DNA from: Verrucomicrobiota bacterium
GTDB lineage: Bacteria > Verrucomicrobiota > Kiritimatiellia > RFP12 > UBA1067
Direction of reading: 5' to 3'
DNA length: 64,000 nucleotides
Assembly (NCBI GenBank): GCA_023269675.1
Contig: JAHFSX010000014.1
Location: 83,375 to 147,374, forward strand
The notes beneath the pieces are model-generated. The model was not told where the DNA came from and did no database searches. It was given only the letters and a program-made list of their open reading frames with translations. Made by a program: the position numbers and the translations under genes. Shown here piece by piece: positions 49,796 through 58,245 of this stretch. Every line of letters starts with the position of its first letter. The stretch's first letter is position 1.

Positions 49796-51695
49796 TCTCG
49801 GCGTAGATCGCGGGGATGCCGGTGTCGAAGTGGGCGCCGCACACCACGAGCCCCTTCACGCCCTCCTCCTGGCGCAGGGCTTCGAGCGCGGGGGTCAGCT
49901 GGATCTCCTCGTTCCCGGCGGACGCGGCCTGCTGCCGCAGCAGGCCGAAGAGCGCGGGCCGCAGGGCGTAGACCCCGTTCACGCAGAAGAACAGGGACCG
50001 GCCATGGCGCGCCACCGCCAGATAGGTCTGCGCCTCGTCCTCCGTGGGCTTCTCGAAAAAGCGGTGCAGCTGGAGCGTGTCGTCCTCCACCCACTCGCCC
50101 GTCACCGTGCCGTAGTGCTTGACCCGCGCCAGGGTCTCCTCGTAGATGCCGACCACGCTCTGGCTGTCGCCGAAGGCCTGGAAGCGGTCGACCACCTGAC
50201 GCGCGACGCTGCGGGTTTCGGCTGAGCGGAACAGGTGGTCGCCCAGCAGCAGCAGGAAGGCCTCGTTGCCGACCCACTTCTCGGCCAGCAGCACCGCATG
50301 TCCGAAGCCCTTGGCCTCGTGCTGCGGGATGAAGGTCAAGCGTTTGCCGATGGCCGACAGGCGCTCGGCCTCGAGCTTCAGCGCGGGCGGCAGCTTGGCC
50401 AGCGTTTCGGCCCGCACCTCGGTCTGGAAATAGGCGCGGAAGCGCGGCTCGTCCTCGGGCTGAATCACCAGCGCGACCTCCTCCACGCCCGCGGAGAGCG
50501 CCTCCTCGATGATCACCTGGATCACCGGCTTGGCCACGCCGTCGGGCGTGACGACCGGCAGGAAGGTCTTGGGCACGGCCTTGGTGTAGGGGAACATGCG
50601 CGTGCCGAGCCCCGCCACGGGGATAACCGCCTTGCGGATGGAGGCGGGACGCTTGATGTCGAGTTCGAAACAGGGCATGCCGTAACGGCCCTGGAGGTAG
50701 GCCTCCAGCTCGCCGCGCGCCGCTGCGGACTTGCAGATGAACTGCACGCAGCCGTCGCCCTGCGAGCCCACGCCCTTGCCGCCGTAGACCCACGCCGCCA
50801 CCTGCGGGTCGGCCAGCACGGCATGCAGCCGCGGGCTTTTGAGCTCCTCGCACACCGGCATGAGGTGCCGGTCGAAGACGGCCTGCGCCTCGGTCATGAG
50901 CGTGCCGAGGCCGGCCGCGTCGCCCGACTCCACAGCGGCGCGGGCCTGCACGAGGATGCGCTGGTTCTCCTCCCCGAGGCAGCGGTGCACCTCGGCGTCG
51001 CGGGGGCTCTTGGCGAAAGGGAAGGCGGCGTTCAGGTCGGACAGGATACGGACCGTGTCCTTTTTGCCGCAGAGGTCGGCGACCAGCAGATGGAAGTCGC
51101 CGCCGGGGCGCAGCGGGGTCACGCTGATGCGGTCGCCGTCGAAGGCCATCATCACCGGGATCTGGCCGTAGGCGCAGCCCTGGTCCATGCGCCCGCAGCG
51201 CGAGGGCGTGGCGATCTCGCCCTGATAGGCGGCCTCGATCTCGGCGCGCGTGGTGAGTCCGAGCTGATAGGCCTGGTTGAAGGCGCGGGCCACGAGCACG
51301 CAGAAGGCCGCGGAGGAGCTGAGCCCCTTCTTGACCGGCAGGGTGGTCTTGTAGTTGTCGATCTCCAGCCCGTCCACGCCGAAAAAGTCGAGCATGTAGG
51401 CCGCCACGCCCGCGGCGTAGCTGAAGAAGCCGCCGGCCTCCGCCTCCCGCTGCAGCCGGTCCAGCGTCATCGGCACGCGGAAGGTCTCGGTGACCGTGCC
51501 GTCAGGCAGCGTGGAGCGCACCACCAGCTCGCCCGGATGCTTGCGGCAGCGGGCGTACATCCCCTGGTTGGTGCCGGAGATGATGACCACGCCGGGCACG
51601 ACCGCCGAGTTGGTGCGGCGGTGGCCGCCCGCCCAGTCGGAGTGCTCGCCGAAGAGGCAGACGCGGCCGGGGACGAAGAGTTCGAAGGTATTCAT
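49764..51695 (-). CDS. GHMP kinase fused to GalU-like nucleotidyltransferase
   Basis: 643 residues. Domain 1 (about 1-345) is a GHMP kinase: VPGRVCLFGEHSDWAGG, KKGLSSSAAFCVLVARAF and GGKGVGSQGDGC, most like galactokinase/arabinokinase members. Domain 2 (about 353-640) is a UTP-glucose-1-phosphate uridylyltransferase type: RKAVIPVAGLGTRMFPYTKA and KGFGHAVLLAEKWVGNEAF. One protein could therefore phosphorylate a free sugar at C1 and charge it with UTP, like the bifunctional fucose salvage enzyme FKP in outline. Start ATG 51695; the open codons before it are R5 repeat. The stop comes from an R1 repeat. Confidence 0.85.
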   Translation of the reverse strand: MNTFELFVPGRVCLFGEHSDWAGGHRRTNSAVVPGVVIISGTNQGMYARCRKHPGELVVRSTLPDGTVTETFRVPMTLDRLQREAEAGGFFSYAAGVAAYMLDFFGVDGLEIDNYKTTLPVKKGLSSSAAFCVLVARAFNQAYQLGLTTRAEIEAAYQGEIATPSRCGRMDQGCAYGQIPVMMAFDGDRISVTPLRPGGDFHLLVADLCGKKDTVRILSDLNAAFPFAKSPRDAEVHRCLGEENQRILVQARAAVESGDAAGLGTLMTEAQAVFDRHLMPVCEELKSPRLHAVLADPQVAAWVYGGKGVGSQGDGCVQFICKSAAARGELEAYLQGRYGMPCFELDIKRPASIRKAVIPVAGLGTRMFPYTKAVPKTFLPVVTPDGVAKPVIQVIIEEALSAGVEEVALVIQPEDEPRFRAYFQTEVRAETLAKLPPALKLEAERLSAIGKRLTFIPQHEAKGFGHAVLLAEKWVGNEAFLLLLGDHLFRSAETRSVARQVVDRFQAFGDSQSVVGIYEETLARVKHYGTVTGEWVEDDTLQLHRFFEKPTEDEAQTYLAVARHGRSLFFCVNGVYALRPALFGLLRQQAASAGNEEIQLTPALEALRQEEGVKGLVVCGAHFDTGIPAIYAETVGKFVGEVR

Positions 51696-51696
51696 A

Positions 51697-52150
51697 AGAT
51701 TGAGGACGGAGGACCGAGGACGGAGGACGGTTAGTCGTGGTGACAAAAGGACTCGGCACTCTGAATCATGCGACCAAGCTTGGCACCAAGAAGCACTTCA
51801 TCTGCTTTTAGACTCTCATTCACATCGGGATTGAGGTACGCGCAAGCAAAAGCCGTCTCACGCCAGTGCATGGATTCCTGAAACTCGCCATCCGCGTCGG
51901 TGAGCTTACTTGTGAAATGTGCGAGGTAAGCGCGTTTTGCCCATGCCTCAGCCGAATTCGCACCCACCGACCGTGACGACCGTCGCCACTGGTCGGTAAG
52001 CGCATAGCGTTCTTCGGGCGGAAAACGCTTCGACAACCCGAAGACCTTTTGCTGATAGGCGAACGCCAACTGATATGTCTCCAAATCCCTGAAACTGGAG
52101 ATTTTCATTTTCTGACCGTCCTCTGGCCTCTGGCTTCCGGCCTCAACGAA
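51697..52150. mobile_element. R5 inverted repeats around an S23-type gene (putative small mobile element)
   Basis: Left copy 51700-51731 is GGACGGAGGACCGAGGACGG-type; right copy 52113-52148 is of CCGTCCTCTGGCCTCTGGC type in opposite orientation. The S23-type gene fills the space between and its stop overlaps the left copy. Confidence 0.65.
51731..52108 (-). CDS. Four-helix-bundle protein, S23/IVS type (copy C)
   Basis: 125 residues: FRDLETYQLAFAYQQKVFGL, FPPEERYALTDQWRRSSRS, VGANSAEAWAKRAYL, SKLTDADGEFQESMHW. It is closest to copy A (same DADGE motif) but is enclosed by R5 rather than R3 repeats. It stands between two sugar-nucleotide genes without any evident connection to them. Function unknown. 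Confidence 0.85.
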   Translation of the reverse strand: MKISSFRDLETYQLAFAYQQKVFGLSKRFPPEERYALTDQWRRSSRSVGANSAEAWAKRAYLAHFTSKLTDADGEFQESMHWRETAFACAYLNPDVNESLKADEVLLGAKLGRMIQSAESFCHHD

Positions 52151-52156
52151 CCTTCG

Positions 52157-53443
52157 CTAGGCTTTAGCATAGCGAGGCGAGCCGGCGAGCTCGGGCATCG
52201 CGTTGCGGGTGTCGACAATCAGTTGCGCCCAGTCGGCCAGCTGGCGGTAATCGACACAGGCGTGCGCGGTGGCGATCAGCACACAGTCGTACGAGGCGAC
52301 GTTCGAGCGGCTCCACTCGATCGAACGCGTCCCGGTCCACTGCGGATGTTCGCGCGTCGGGCGGATGACCGGCACGAAGGGATCGTAATAGGCGACTTCC
52401 GCGCCGCGGCACTTGAGCAGCTCCAGCAGCACGTAACTGGGCGACTCGCGGTCGTCATCCACGTTGGCCTTGTAAGCGAGTCCGAGGACCAGCACCCGGC
52501 TCCCGTTGACGGGCTTCTTGAATTCGTTCAGAGCCTCGGCCACGCAGTTGACCACATGCTCCGGCATCTTGGTGTTGATCTCGCCGGCCAGCTCGATGAA
52601 GCGCGTGGCCTGCCCGTATTCCCGCGCTTTCCAAGTAAGGTAGAACGGGTCGATCGGAATGCAGTGTCCGCCCAGCCCGGGACCGGGGTAGAACGGCATG
52701 AACCCGAACGGCTTGGTCTTGGCCGCGGCGATCACCTCCCAGATGTCGATGCCCATCGCGCCGTATACGACCTTGAGTTCGTTGACCAGCGCGATGTTCA
52801 CGCAGCGGAAGATGTTCTCCATCAGCTTGGTGGCCTCGGCGGCGCGGCAGGAGGAAACCGGCACGAGCGTGTGGATCGCGATGCCGTAAATCTCCTCGGC
52901 CGCCTTGAGACACGCGGGCGTGAGTCCGCCGACCACCTTGGGAATGGTCGCCACCACGCTCTGCGGGTTGCCGGGGTCCTCGCGCTCGGGCGAGAAGGCC
53001 AGATGGAAATCCACTCCCGCAATCAGGCCGGACCCCGCCTCCAGCACCTGGCGCAGATCCTCGTCGGTGGTGCCCGGATAGGTCGAGGACTCCAACGCCA
53101 CCAGCACGCCTTTGCGCAGGTGGGGGGCGAGCTTTTTCCCCGTGTCGACAATGAAGGAGATGTCCGGTTCGCGGTTTTTGTTGAGCGGCGTGGGCACGCA
53201 GATGATGACCGCATCGACGCCGGCGGCGACCGCGAAGTCGGTCGTCGCGTCGAGCCGTCCGGAGGCCATCTGTTCGCCGATCGACTCCGCCGAGATGTGC
53301 TTGATGTACGACTTTCCCGCCTTGAGCGCCGCGACCTTGGAGGCGTCGATATCGATGCCGACCACCTTGGCGCCGGACCGGCAGAACTGCAGCGCCAGCG
53401 GCAAGCCGACGTAACCCAGACCTACAATCGCAATGTTTTTCAT
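52157..53443 (-). CDS. UDP-N-acetylhexosamine 6-dehydrogenase (WbpA-like)
   Basis: 428 residues, three-domain UDP-glucose/GDP-mannose dehydrogenase family: IAIVGLGYVGLPLALQF (NAD), ICVPTPLNK, YPGTTDEDLRQVL, YPGPGLGGHCIPIDPFYLTW with the catalytic Cys, and LGLAYKANVDDDRESPS. The pattern fits UDP-GlcNAc 6-dehydrogenases (WbpA) better than UDP-glucose dehydrogenases. It would supply a uronic acid such as UDP-GlcNAcA for an acidic polymer. No repeat insert. Confidence 0.87.
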   Translation of the reverse strand: MKNIAIVGLGYVGLPLALQFCRSGAKVVGIDIDASKVAALKAGKSYIKHISAESIGEQMASGRLDATTDFAVAAGVDAVIICVPTPLNKNREPDISFIVDTGKKLAPHLRKGVLVALESSTYPGTTDEDLRQVLEAGSGLIAGVDFHLAFSPEREDPGNPQSVVATIPKVVGGLTPACLKAAEEIYGIAIHTLVPVSSCRAAEATKLMENIFRCVNIALVNELKVVYGAMGIDIWEVIAAAKTKPFGFMPFYPGPGLGGHCIPIDPFYLTWKAREYGQATRFIELAGEINTKMPEHVVNCVAEALNEFKKPVNGSRVLVLGLAYKANVDDDRESPSYVLLELLKCRGAEVAYYDPFVPVIRPTREHPQWTGTRSIEWSRSNVASYDCVLIATAHACVDYRQLADWAQLIVDTRNAMPELAGSPRYAKA

Positions 53444-53504
53444 AAGAGGAGGCTCCTGCGCGCCGAAGGCGCTCGCTTCACGGTTTCATCGGCCTGACGG
53501 CCTT

Positions 53505-54055
53505 GTTTCAAGGTTTCAGGGTTTCATCGGCCTGGAGGCCTGGTGTCAGGGGTTCATCGTACAGAGGGCCTCGTTCCACCGTGGAGGTCCCGCTAGAAGA
53601 TGGGACTTTATAACGGGTGCCCTTATAAGGCGAGTCCCGGAGGGTTGCGATGAATGCTTGGAGCATGGCCGAAATCCGCACACATGCTTGGGTCAATGCC
53701 TCGAACTGTTGTGTATCGATATACTCTTGGTCCAACGCCACATAAAGCTGCGACCTGACTTCACCGCATGAACCTTTCGAGATGCTCAGGAAATTGGCGA
53801 ACTCCTTGTTTCCATCTCGTTCAAACCCTTCCGCAATGTTGCTCATGATGGAAACCGCCGCACGACGGATCTGGCCCTGCAATCCAAAATCCCTTGAAAA
53901 CGATCCCTCGCGGCTGACTTTATAAACGTTACGAACCAACTCACGCGACAATTGCCACGCCTGAATATCCTCAAACCGCTTAATCATGGTCTGTTCCCGT
54001 GAAACCCGCGCAGTTGGTTCATTGCCATCGTGGAACCCTGAAACTCTGGAACCTT
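53505..54055. mobile_element. R6 inverted repeats around an S23-type gene (putative small mobile element)
   Basis: Left side (53505-53595) has AAGGTTTCAGGGTTTCATC and small hairpins GGCCTGACGGCC and GGCCTGGAGGCC; right side (54029-54055) has TGGAACCCTGAAACTCTGG in opposite orientation. The left repeats lie inside the last codons of the S23-type gene. Confidence 0.62.
53508..53987 (-). CDS. Four-helix-bundle protein, S23/IVS type (copy D), with repeat-derived tail
   Basis: 159 residues: the first 120 are a textbook S23 protein (FEDIQAWQLSRELVRNVYKV, FGLQGQIRRAAVSIMSNIAE, GNKEFANFLSISKGSCGE). The last about 35-40 residues (from SPYKGTRYKVP) are read through R6 repeat DNA and are not normal for the family. 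ATG at 53987 after GGGA. A longer frame upstream runs into the ligase gene and is ignored. Function unknown. Confidence 0.85.
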   Translation of the reverse strand: MIKRFEDIQAWQLSRELVRNVYKVSREGSFSRDFGLQGQIRRAAVSIMSNIAEGFERDGNKEFANFLSISKGSCGEVRSQLYVALDQEYIDTQQFEALTQACVRISAMLQAFIATLRDSPYKGTRYKVPSSSGTSTVERGPLYDEPLTPGLQADETLKP

Positions 54056-55552
54056 TTACCCAGCTGTTTTCCGCACGGCGGGGAAAAAGCCCGAGGCGCA
54101 CGCCAGAGCCAAGACCCAGACGATCAGGATCGCGGGATCGCGGAAGGGCAGGTCGCCCAACGAGTGGCAGACCGTGGCGCCGGTGCCGACGAGCACGCCG
54201 ATCAAAGGGGCGGGCAAACGATACAGCCAAGCGGGCTGGGGAGGCGGGGTGGCCTCCGCAGCCGCCTCCGCGCCATCCCGGCACAGCCGCATCGCCCGCC
54301 CAAACAGCGGAACAACCAGCAGGGACACGCACACCAGCATCAACCCATATCCGGCGACCCCCTGCTCGGCGAGAAACTGCAGCGCGTCGTTATGCACGTT
54401 GGCGCCGCCATCAATCTGCATGACTTTGCGGTCTTCGGGGGTCAGATACTGCATCAGGTGGTGCGGATACCCCCATCCGCCCACACCGAAGAGGCGGTGG
54501 TCATGAAAGATCGCCCGGGCCACACGCGCGTGGTAGTAGCCGCGGCCCGTGACACGGTCCATCACGGCGGACGGCGTAATGCTCTTGACCTCGACGCCCA
54601 GCCCCTTCGGCGCAAACACCGTGAACATGAGCCCGGCCATCAGGAGCGCCACGCCGATAGCGGTCAACAGTTTGACCCGCCCGCCGGCCTCGGTTTTCTG
54701 CCAGACACCGACCGCCATGTAGCCGCCCAGCACCACGACGACCACCGCGCAAAGCAAGATGGCGGCACGGCTCAAGGACGCGATGGCCGCCCCCATGTTC
54801 AGCAGGACGGCAACCAACAGGTAGTGGCTCCTGATCACCGATGTTTCCTCGAACCGGGTGCCGCTCCCGGCATGGATGCCGATGACACCGTCACTCGACC
54901 GATCGAACCAGAGCCCGGCCGACAGGGCAAAGAGCAGGGTGAAAAAAGCGCCCGCGAAATTCGGATAGCCGAAGGTGGAGAAAAACTGCGAAAAGACCTC
55001 CTTACCCCAGAAAATGCTCGTCGCACCGGTCACCAGCTGGGCAAACCCCAAGAGCGCCAAGGCCGCCCCGTTCCAGCACAGGATCTCGAGCAGCAGCCGC
55101 TTGCCCTTCTTCAGGACCCCGTGCTTGGTTGCCAATGCCGCGACCAGGACCGGCGGAAACCAGAGCAGCAGCACCGCATGCTCGTCCGCATTCACGCAGG
55201 AAGGAAGCCACGCGAAGGGCGGACGGGGGTTGTGCCACTGCTTCAGCGCCTCATCGAAAATCGGCGCGCCGGCCACGTTAAAGAGCGGGATCACCAGCAG
55301 GACCGTCAAGGCCAGCGCCGCATAGAGCAAGGGGTCACGCGCCAGCGCGCGCCACACGCGGCTGCGCGCCTCCGACAGCGTCTCGGTGCTTTTCGCCTGC
55401 GGAAAGATCAACAGGAACTCCAACGCGAACGCGGCGAGCCAGGGGATCACCGGCAGCAGGAGTTCGGCGCGCGTGCCGCCGTGGATCCAACTGAAAGCCA
55501 GCACCAGCGCGGCAATGTGGATGAGGACAACGTTTCGTATGAAGAAGTTCAT
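54056..55552 (-). CDS. O-antigen ligase/polymerase-family membrane protein (Wzy-like, copy 2)
   Basis: 498 residues, about 11-12 membrane segments. FFSTFGYPNFAGAFFTLLFA, ASLSRAAILLCAVVVVV and GVGGWGYPHHLMQY ... GGANVHNDALQFLAEQG are the Wzy_C/O-antigen ligase pattern, with the HND motif in the large periplasmic loop. It either ligates or polymerises the chain. The start ATG (MNFFIRN) lies in an R1 repeat end, like that of the acyltransferase copy 2. Its 3' end abuts the R6 element. Confidence 0.86.
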   Translation of the reverse strand: MNFFIRNVVLIHIAALVLAFSWIHGGTRAELLLPVIPWLAAFALEFLLIFPQAKSTETLSEARSRVWRALARDPLLYAALALTVLLVIPLFNVAGAPIFDEALKQWHNPRPPFAWLPSCVNADEHAVLLLWFPPVLVAALATKHGVLKKGKRLLLEILCWNGAALALLGFAQLVTGATSIFWGKEVFSQFFSTFGYPNFAGAFFTLLFALSAGLWFDRSSDGVIGIHAGSGTRFEETSVIRSHYLLVAVLLNMGAAIASLSRAAILLCAVVVVVLGGYMAVGVWQKTEAGGRVKLLTAIGVALLMAGLMFTVFAPKGLGVEVKSITPSAVMDRVTGRGYYHARVARAIFHDHRLFGVGGWGYPHHLMQYLTPEDRKVMQIDGGANVHNDALQFLAEQGVAGYGLMLVCVSLLVVPLFGRAMRLCRDGAEAAAEATPPPQPAWLYRLPAPLIGVLVGTGATVCHSLGDLPFRDPAILIVWVLALACASGFFPAVRKTAG

Positions 55553-55780
55553 TAGTTCGTTAGTGCATTAGTTTATTAGTGCGGGAAATAGAGAGACAAT
55601 CAGCAATAGGCAACCGGCGAAGGAGAGGTCGCTCACCGAGGCATAGAGCGCGCGGGAAGTGCATGAGTTCGTTAGTTCATTAGTGCGGGGGCGGAAAAGG
55701 GAGAGAGTTAACCGCGAGGCGGGCGAATGAAGCGAATAAGGGCAATCGGCACACACGTTGTTTCAACTAATGAACTTCTC
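55553..55780. repeat. R1-rich spacer between the ligase gene and rmlD
   Basis: R1 units (TTCATTAGTTCGTTAGTGC at 55549, GCATGAGTTCGTTAGTTC at 55662, inverted CAACTAATGAACTTC at 55764), an R3 piece (GACAATCAGCAATAGGC at 55594) and an R8-like AACCGCGAGGCGGGCGAATG at 55710. No gene. Confidence 0.7.
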
Positions 55781-56593
55781 CAAGGCCACCTGCCAGTGCG
55801 GCATGGGAGGAAAGCCCGCCAGGCGCAACATGCGCTTCTCCAGGCGCGAATTGGCGGGCCTTGGCGCGGGGCGGGGAAACTCGGCCGTCGCACACGGCAC
55901 CAGTTCACGCCGCAGTCCGGCACGCTCGAAGATCGCCCGGGCGAACTCGAACCAGGTCGCCTCGCCCTCGCAGGAGCCGTGGACGACGCCCGGCAACGGA
56001 CGCTCCAGCAGCTGTCCGATCAGCTCCGCTACGGCATCGGTCGAGGTGGGGTTGCCGGTCTGATCATGGACGACCTTCAGCGGCGCGCCGGCCTGCGCGC
56101 CCAGCTTCAGCATCGTGTGCAGAAAACTCGGCCCATCCTCGCCATAGAGCCAGGCGATGCGGATGATCGTGTGATCCGGGCAGTGACGGCGGACCGCCTC
56201 TTCTCCCGCCCATTTGCTGGCGCCGTAAACCGTGCGGGGCGCGGGCGCGTCGAACTCGTGATACGGACGCGCGGCCGAACCGTCGAACACGTAGTCCGTT
56301 GAAACGGCGATCAGGCGGGCGCCGTGCCGCGCGGCGGCCCGCGCCACCTGGGCGCTGCCGAGCGCGTTGATGCGGTAGGCCTTGTCCGGCTCGGCTTCGC
56401 AGGCGTCCACCTGCGTCATGGCCGCGCAATGGATGACCACGTCGGGCCTGAACGCCGCAACGGCCTGATCGACGCAACGGCCATCGGCGACGTCCACCTC
56501 GGGCCGGCCGGCGATGCACAGCTCGTGCTGCCGGAAGTGGCGCTGCAGCGTCCTCCCGAGCATCCCTTTTCCGCCTGTGAGGAGAAGTTTCAT
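55763..56593 (-). CDS. rmlD: dTDP-4-dehydrorhamnose reductase
   Basis: 276 residues: LLLTGGKGMLGRTLQ, HCAAMTQVDACE, AVSTDYVFDGSA, YGASKWAGEEAV with Tyr and Lys, and RIAWLYGEDGPSFLHTM, all as in RmlD. Final step of dTDP-L-rhamnose synthesis. rmlC (epimerase) is not seen in this window. The last codons (KFIS) and stop come from an R1 repeat end. Confidence 0.9.
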   Translation of the reverse strand: MKLLLTGGKGMLGRTLQRHFRQHELCIAGRPEVDVADGRCVDQAVAAFRPDVVIHCAAMTQVDACEAEPDKAYRINALGSAQVARAAARHGARLIAVSTDYVFDGSAARPYHEFDAPAPRTVYGASKWAGEEAVRRHCPDHTIIRIAWLYGEDGPSFLHTMLKLGAQAGAPLKVVHDQTGNPTSTDAVAELIGQLLERPLPGVVHGSCEGEATWFEFARAIFERAGLRRELVPCATAEFPRPAPRPANSRLEKRMLRLAGFPPMPHWQVALEKFIS

Positions 56594-56714
56594 GTTTCAC
56601 CGCGCCTGGAGGCGCTGGTTCCAAGGTTCCAGAGTGACACGCGAACGTGGTCAATTGAACCGTATGGAACCAGGCCGGAGGCCGATGGAACCAGCGCGTA
56701 GCGCGTTGGAACCT
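56594..56714. repeat. Solo R6 element filling the rmlD-ahcY gap
   Basis: GGTTCCAAGGTTCCAGAGTG at the left faces TGGAACCAGG ... GTTGGAACC at the right. Small hairpins GCCTGGAGGC, GGCCGGAGGCC and GCGCGTAGCGC alternate with the GGTTCCA units. No gene inside. Confidence 0.75.
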
Positions 56715-58109
56715 TTAGTACCGATAGTGGTCGGTCTTGTAGGGGCCGTTGACCGGCACGCCGATATAGTCGGCCTGCTGTTTCGTCAGGACGGTGAGCT
56801 TGGCGCCGAGCTGTTCCAGGTGCAGGCGCGCGACCTCTTCGTCCAGTTCCTTCGGCAAACGGTAGACGCCGATCTCCAACGTCTCGTTCCACAGCTTGAT
56901 CTGAGCCAGGGTCTGGTTCGTGAAGCTGTTGGACATGACGAAGCTGGGGTGTCCCGTCGCGCAGCCGAGGTTGACCAGGCGGCCTTCGGCCAGCAGGTAG
57001 ATGCAGTGCCCGTCCGGGAAGATGTACTTGTCGACCTGCGGCTTGATGTTCACGTGCTTGACGCCGGGGTACGCCTTGAGAAGCGCCACCTGGATCTCGT
57101 TGTCGAAGTGGCCGATGTTGCAGACGATCGCCTGATCGCGCATCCGGCTCATCTGGTCGGCCGTGATGATGTCGCAGTTGCCGGTCGTGGTGACGTAGAT
57201 GTTGGCGTACGGCAGCGCGTCCTCGACCGTCGTCACCTTGTAGCCGGCCATGCAAGCCTGCAGCGCACAGATGGGGTCGATTTCGGAGACCCACACCTGG
57301 GCCTTGTGCTCCTTGAGCGCCTCGGCGGAACCCTTGCCGACATCGCCGTAGCCGCAGACGAAGGCGACTTTGCCCGCGATCATCACATCCATAGCGCGCT
57401 TGATGCCGTCCACCAGTGACTCGCGGCACCCGTAGATGTTGTCGAACTTGGACTTGGTCACGGAGTCGTTGACGTTGATGGCCGGGACCAGCAGCTTCTT
57501 TTCGGCTTCCAGCTGATACAGGCGGTGGACGCCCGTGGTGGTCTCCTCCGAGACGCCCTTCCAGCCTTTGACGGCGCGGGCGAACCAGCCCGGCACCTCG
57601 GCGAGCATCGTCTTGATCAGCGCGTTGATGATCTGCAGCTCCTCGACGTCCGTGGGCTGCGCGATGACCGAAGCGTCCTTCTCGGCGTCCAGGCCGCGGT
57701 GCAGGAGCAGCGTCGCGTCGCCGCCGTCGTCGACGATCAGCTGAGGACCCGATCCGTCCGGCCAGGTCAGCGCCTGGCGGGTGCACCACCAGTACTCCTC
57801 CAGCGTCTCGCCCTTCCAGGCGAAGACCGGGACGCCGGCCGCGGCGATGGCGGCGGCGGCGTGGTCCTGCGTGGAGAAGATGTTGCAGGAGCACCAGCGC
57901 ACGTCCGCGCCGAGCTCGACCAGCGTCTCGATCAGCACGGCGGTCTCGACGGTCATGTGCAGGCTGCCCATGATGCGGGCGCCCTTGAGGGTCTTCTGCG
58001 GGCCGTACTTGGCGCGTGTGGCCATCAGGCCGGGCATCTCTTTTTCGGCGATCTCGATCGCCCGCCGGCCCCAGGCCGCCAACCCGATATCTTTGACAGA
58101 ATAGTTCAT
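56715..58109 (-). CDS. ahcY: S-adenosylhomocysteine hydrolase
   Basis: 464 residues, full length for the bacterial type. [65 protein letters not shown] (NAD) and the C-terminal KTDHYRY are diagnostic. It splits S-adenosylhomocysteine to homocysteine and adenosine. Downstream of metK, so probably one SAM-cycle operon inside the glycan cluster, where it may support sugar or acyl methylation. Confidence 0.95.
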   Translation of the reverse strand: MNYSVKDIGLAAWGRRAIEIAEKEMPGLMATRAKYGPQKTLKGARIMGSLHMTVETAVLIETLVELGADVRWCSCNIFSTQDHAAAAIAAAGVPVFAWKGETLEEYWWCTRQALTWPDGSGPQLIVDDGGDATLLLHRGLDAEKDASVIAQPTDVEELQIINALIKTMLAEVPGWFARAVKGWKGVSEETTTGVHRLYQLEAEKKLLVPAINVNDSVTKSKFDNIYGCRESLVDGIKRAMDVMIAGKVAFVCGYGDVGKGSAEALKEHKAQVWVSEIDPICALQACMAGYKVTTVEDALPYANIYVTTTGNCDIITADQMSRMRDQAIVCNIGHFDNEIQVALLKAYPGVKHVNIKPQVDKYIFPDGHCIYLLAEGRLVNLGCATGHPSFVMSNSFTNQTLAQIKLWNETLEIGVYRLPKELDEEVARLHLEQLGAKLTVLTKQQADYIGVPVNGPYKTDHYRY

Positions 58110-58245
58110 GAGTTCGTCAGTTCATTCGTTCGTTAGTGGAAGAAGTTGGCAGAAGAGGCTCGTTCGCTTTTGCGTCAGTACGTTAGTTGACAACGGATGA
58201 AACTTACAACTAATGAACTCCCGCACAAATGAACGAACCGGCTTC
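58110..58245. repeat. R1 inverted units between metK and ahcY
   Basis: GTCAGTTCATTCGTTCGTTA at 58115 and opposite CAACTAATGAACTCCCGCAC at 58206. The insertion sits in the spacer of the metK-ahcY operon. No gene. Confidence 0.7.

Noticed and set aside
51696..51746. 17-residue N-terminal extension of the GHMP fusion
   Set aside because: The extension is translated R5 repeat; the family start is MNTFELFVPGRV.
4177..54055. Diversity-generating retroelement (S23 proteins resemble Avd)
   Set aside because: No reverse transcriptase and no template/variable repeat pair with A-biased differences are seen.
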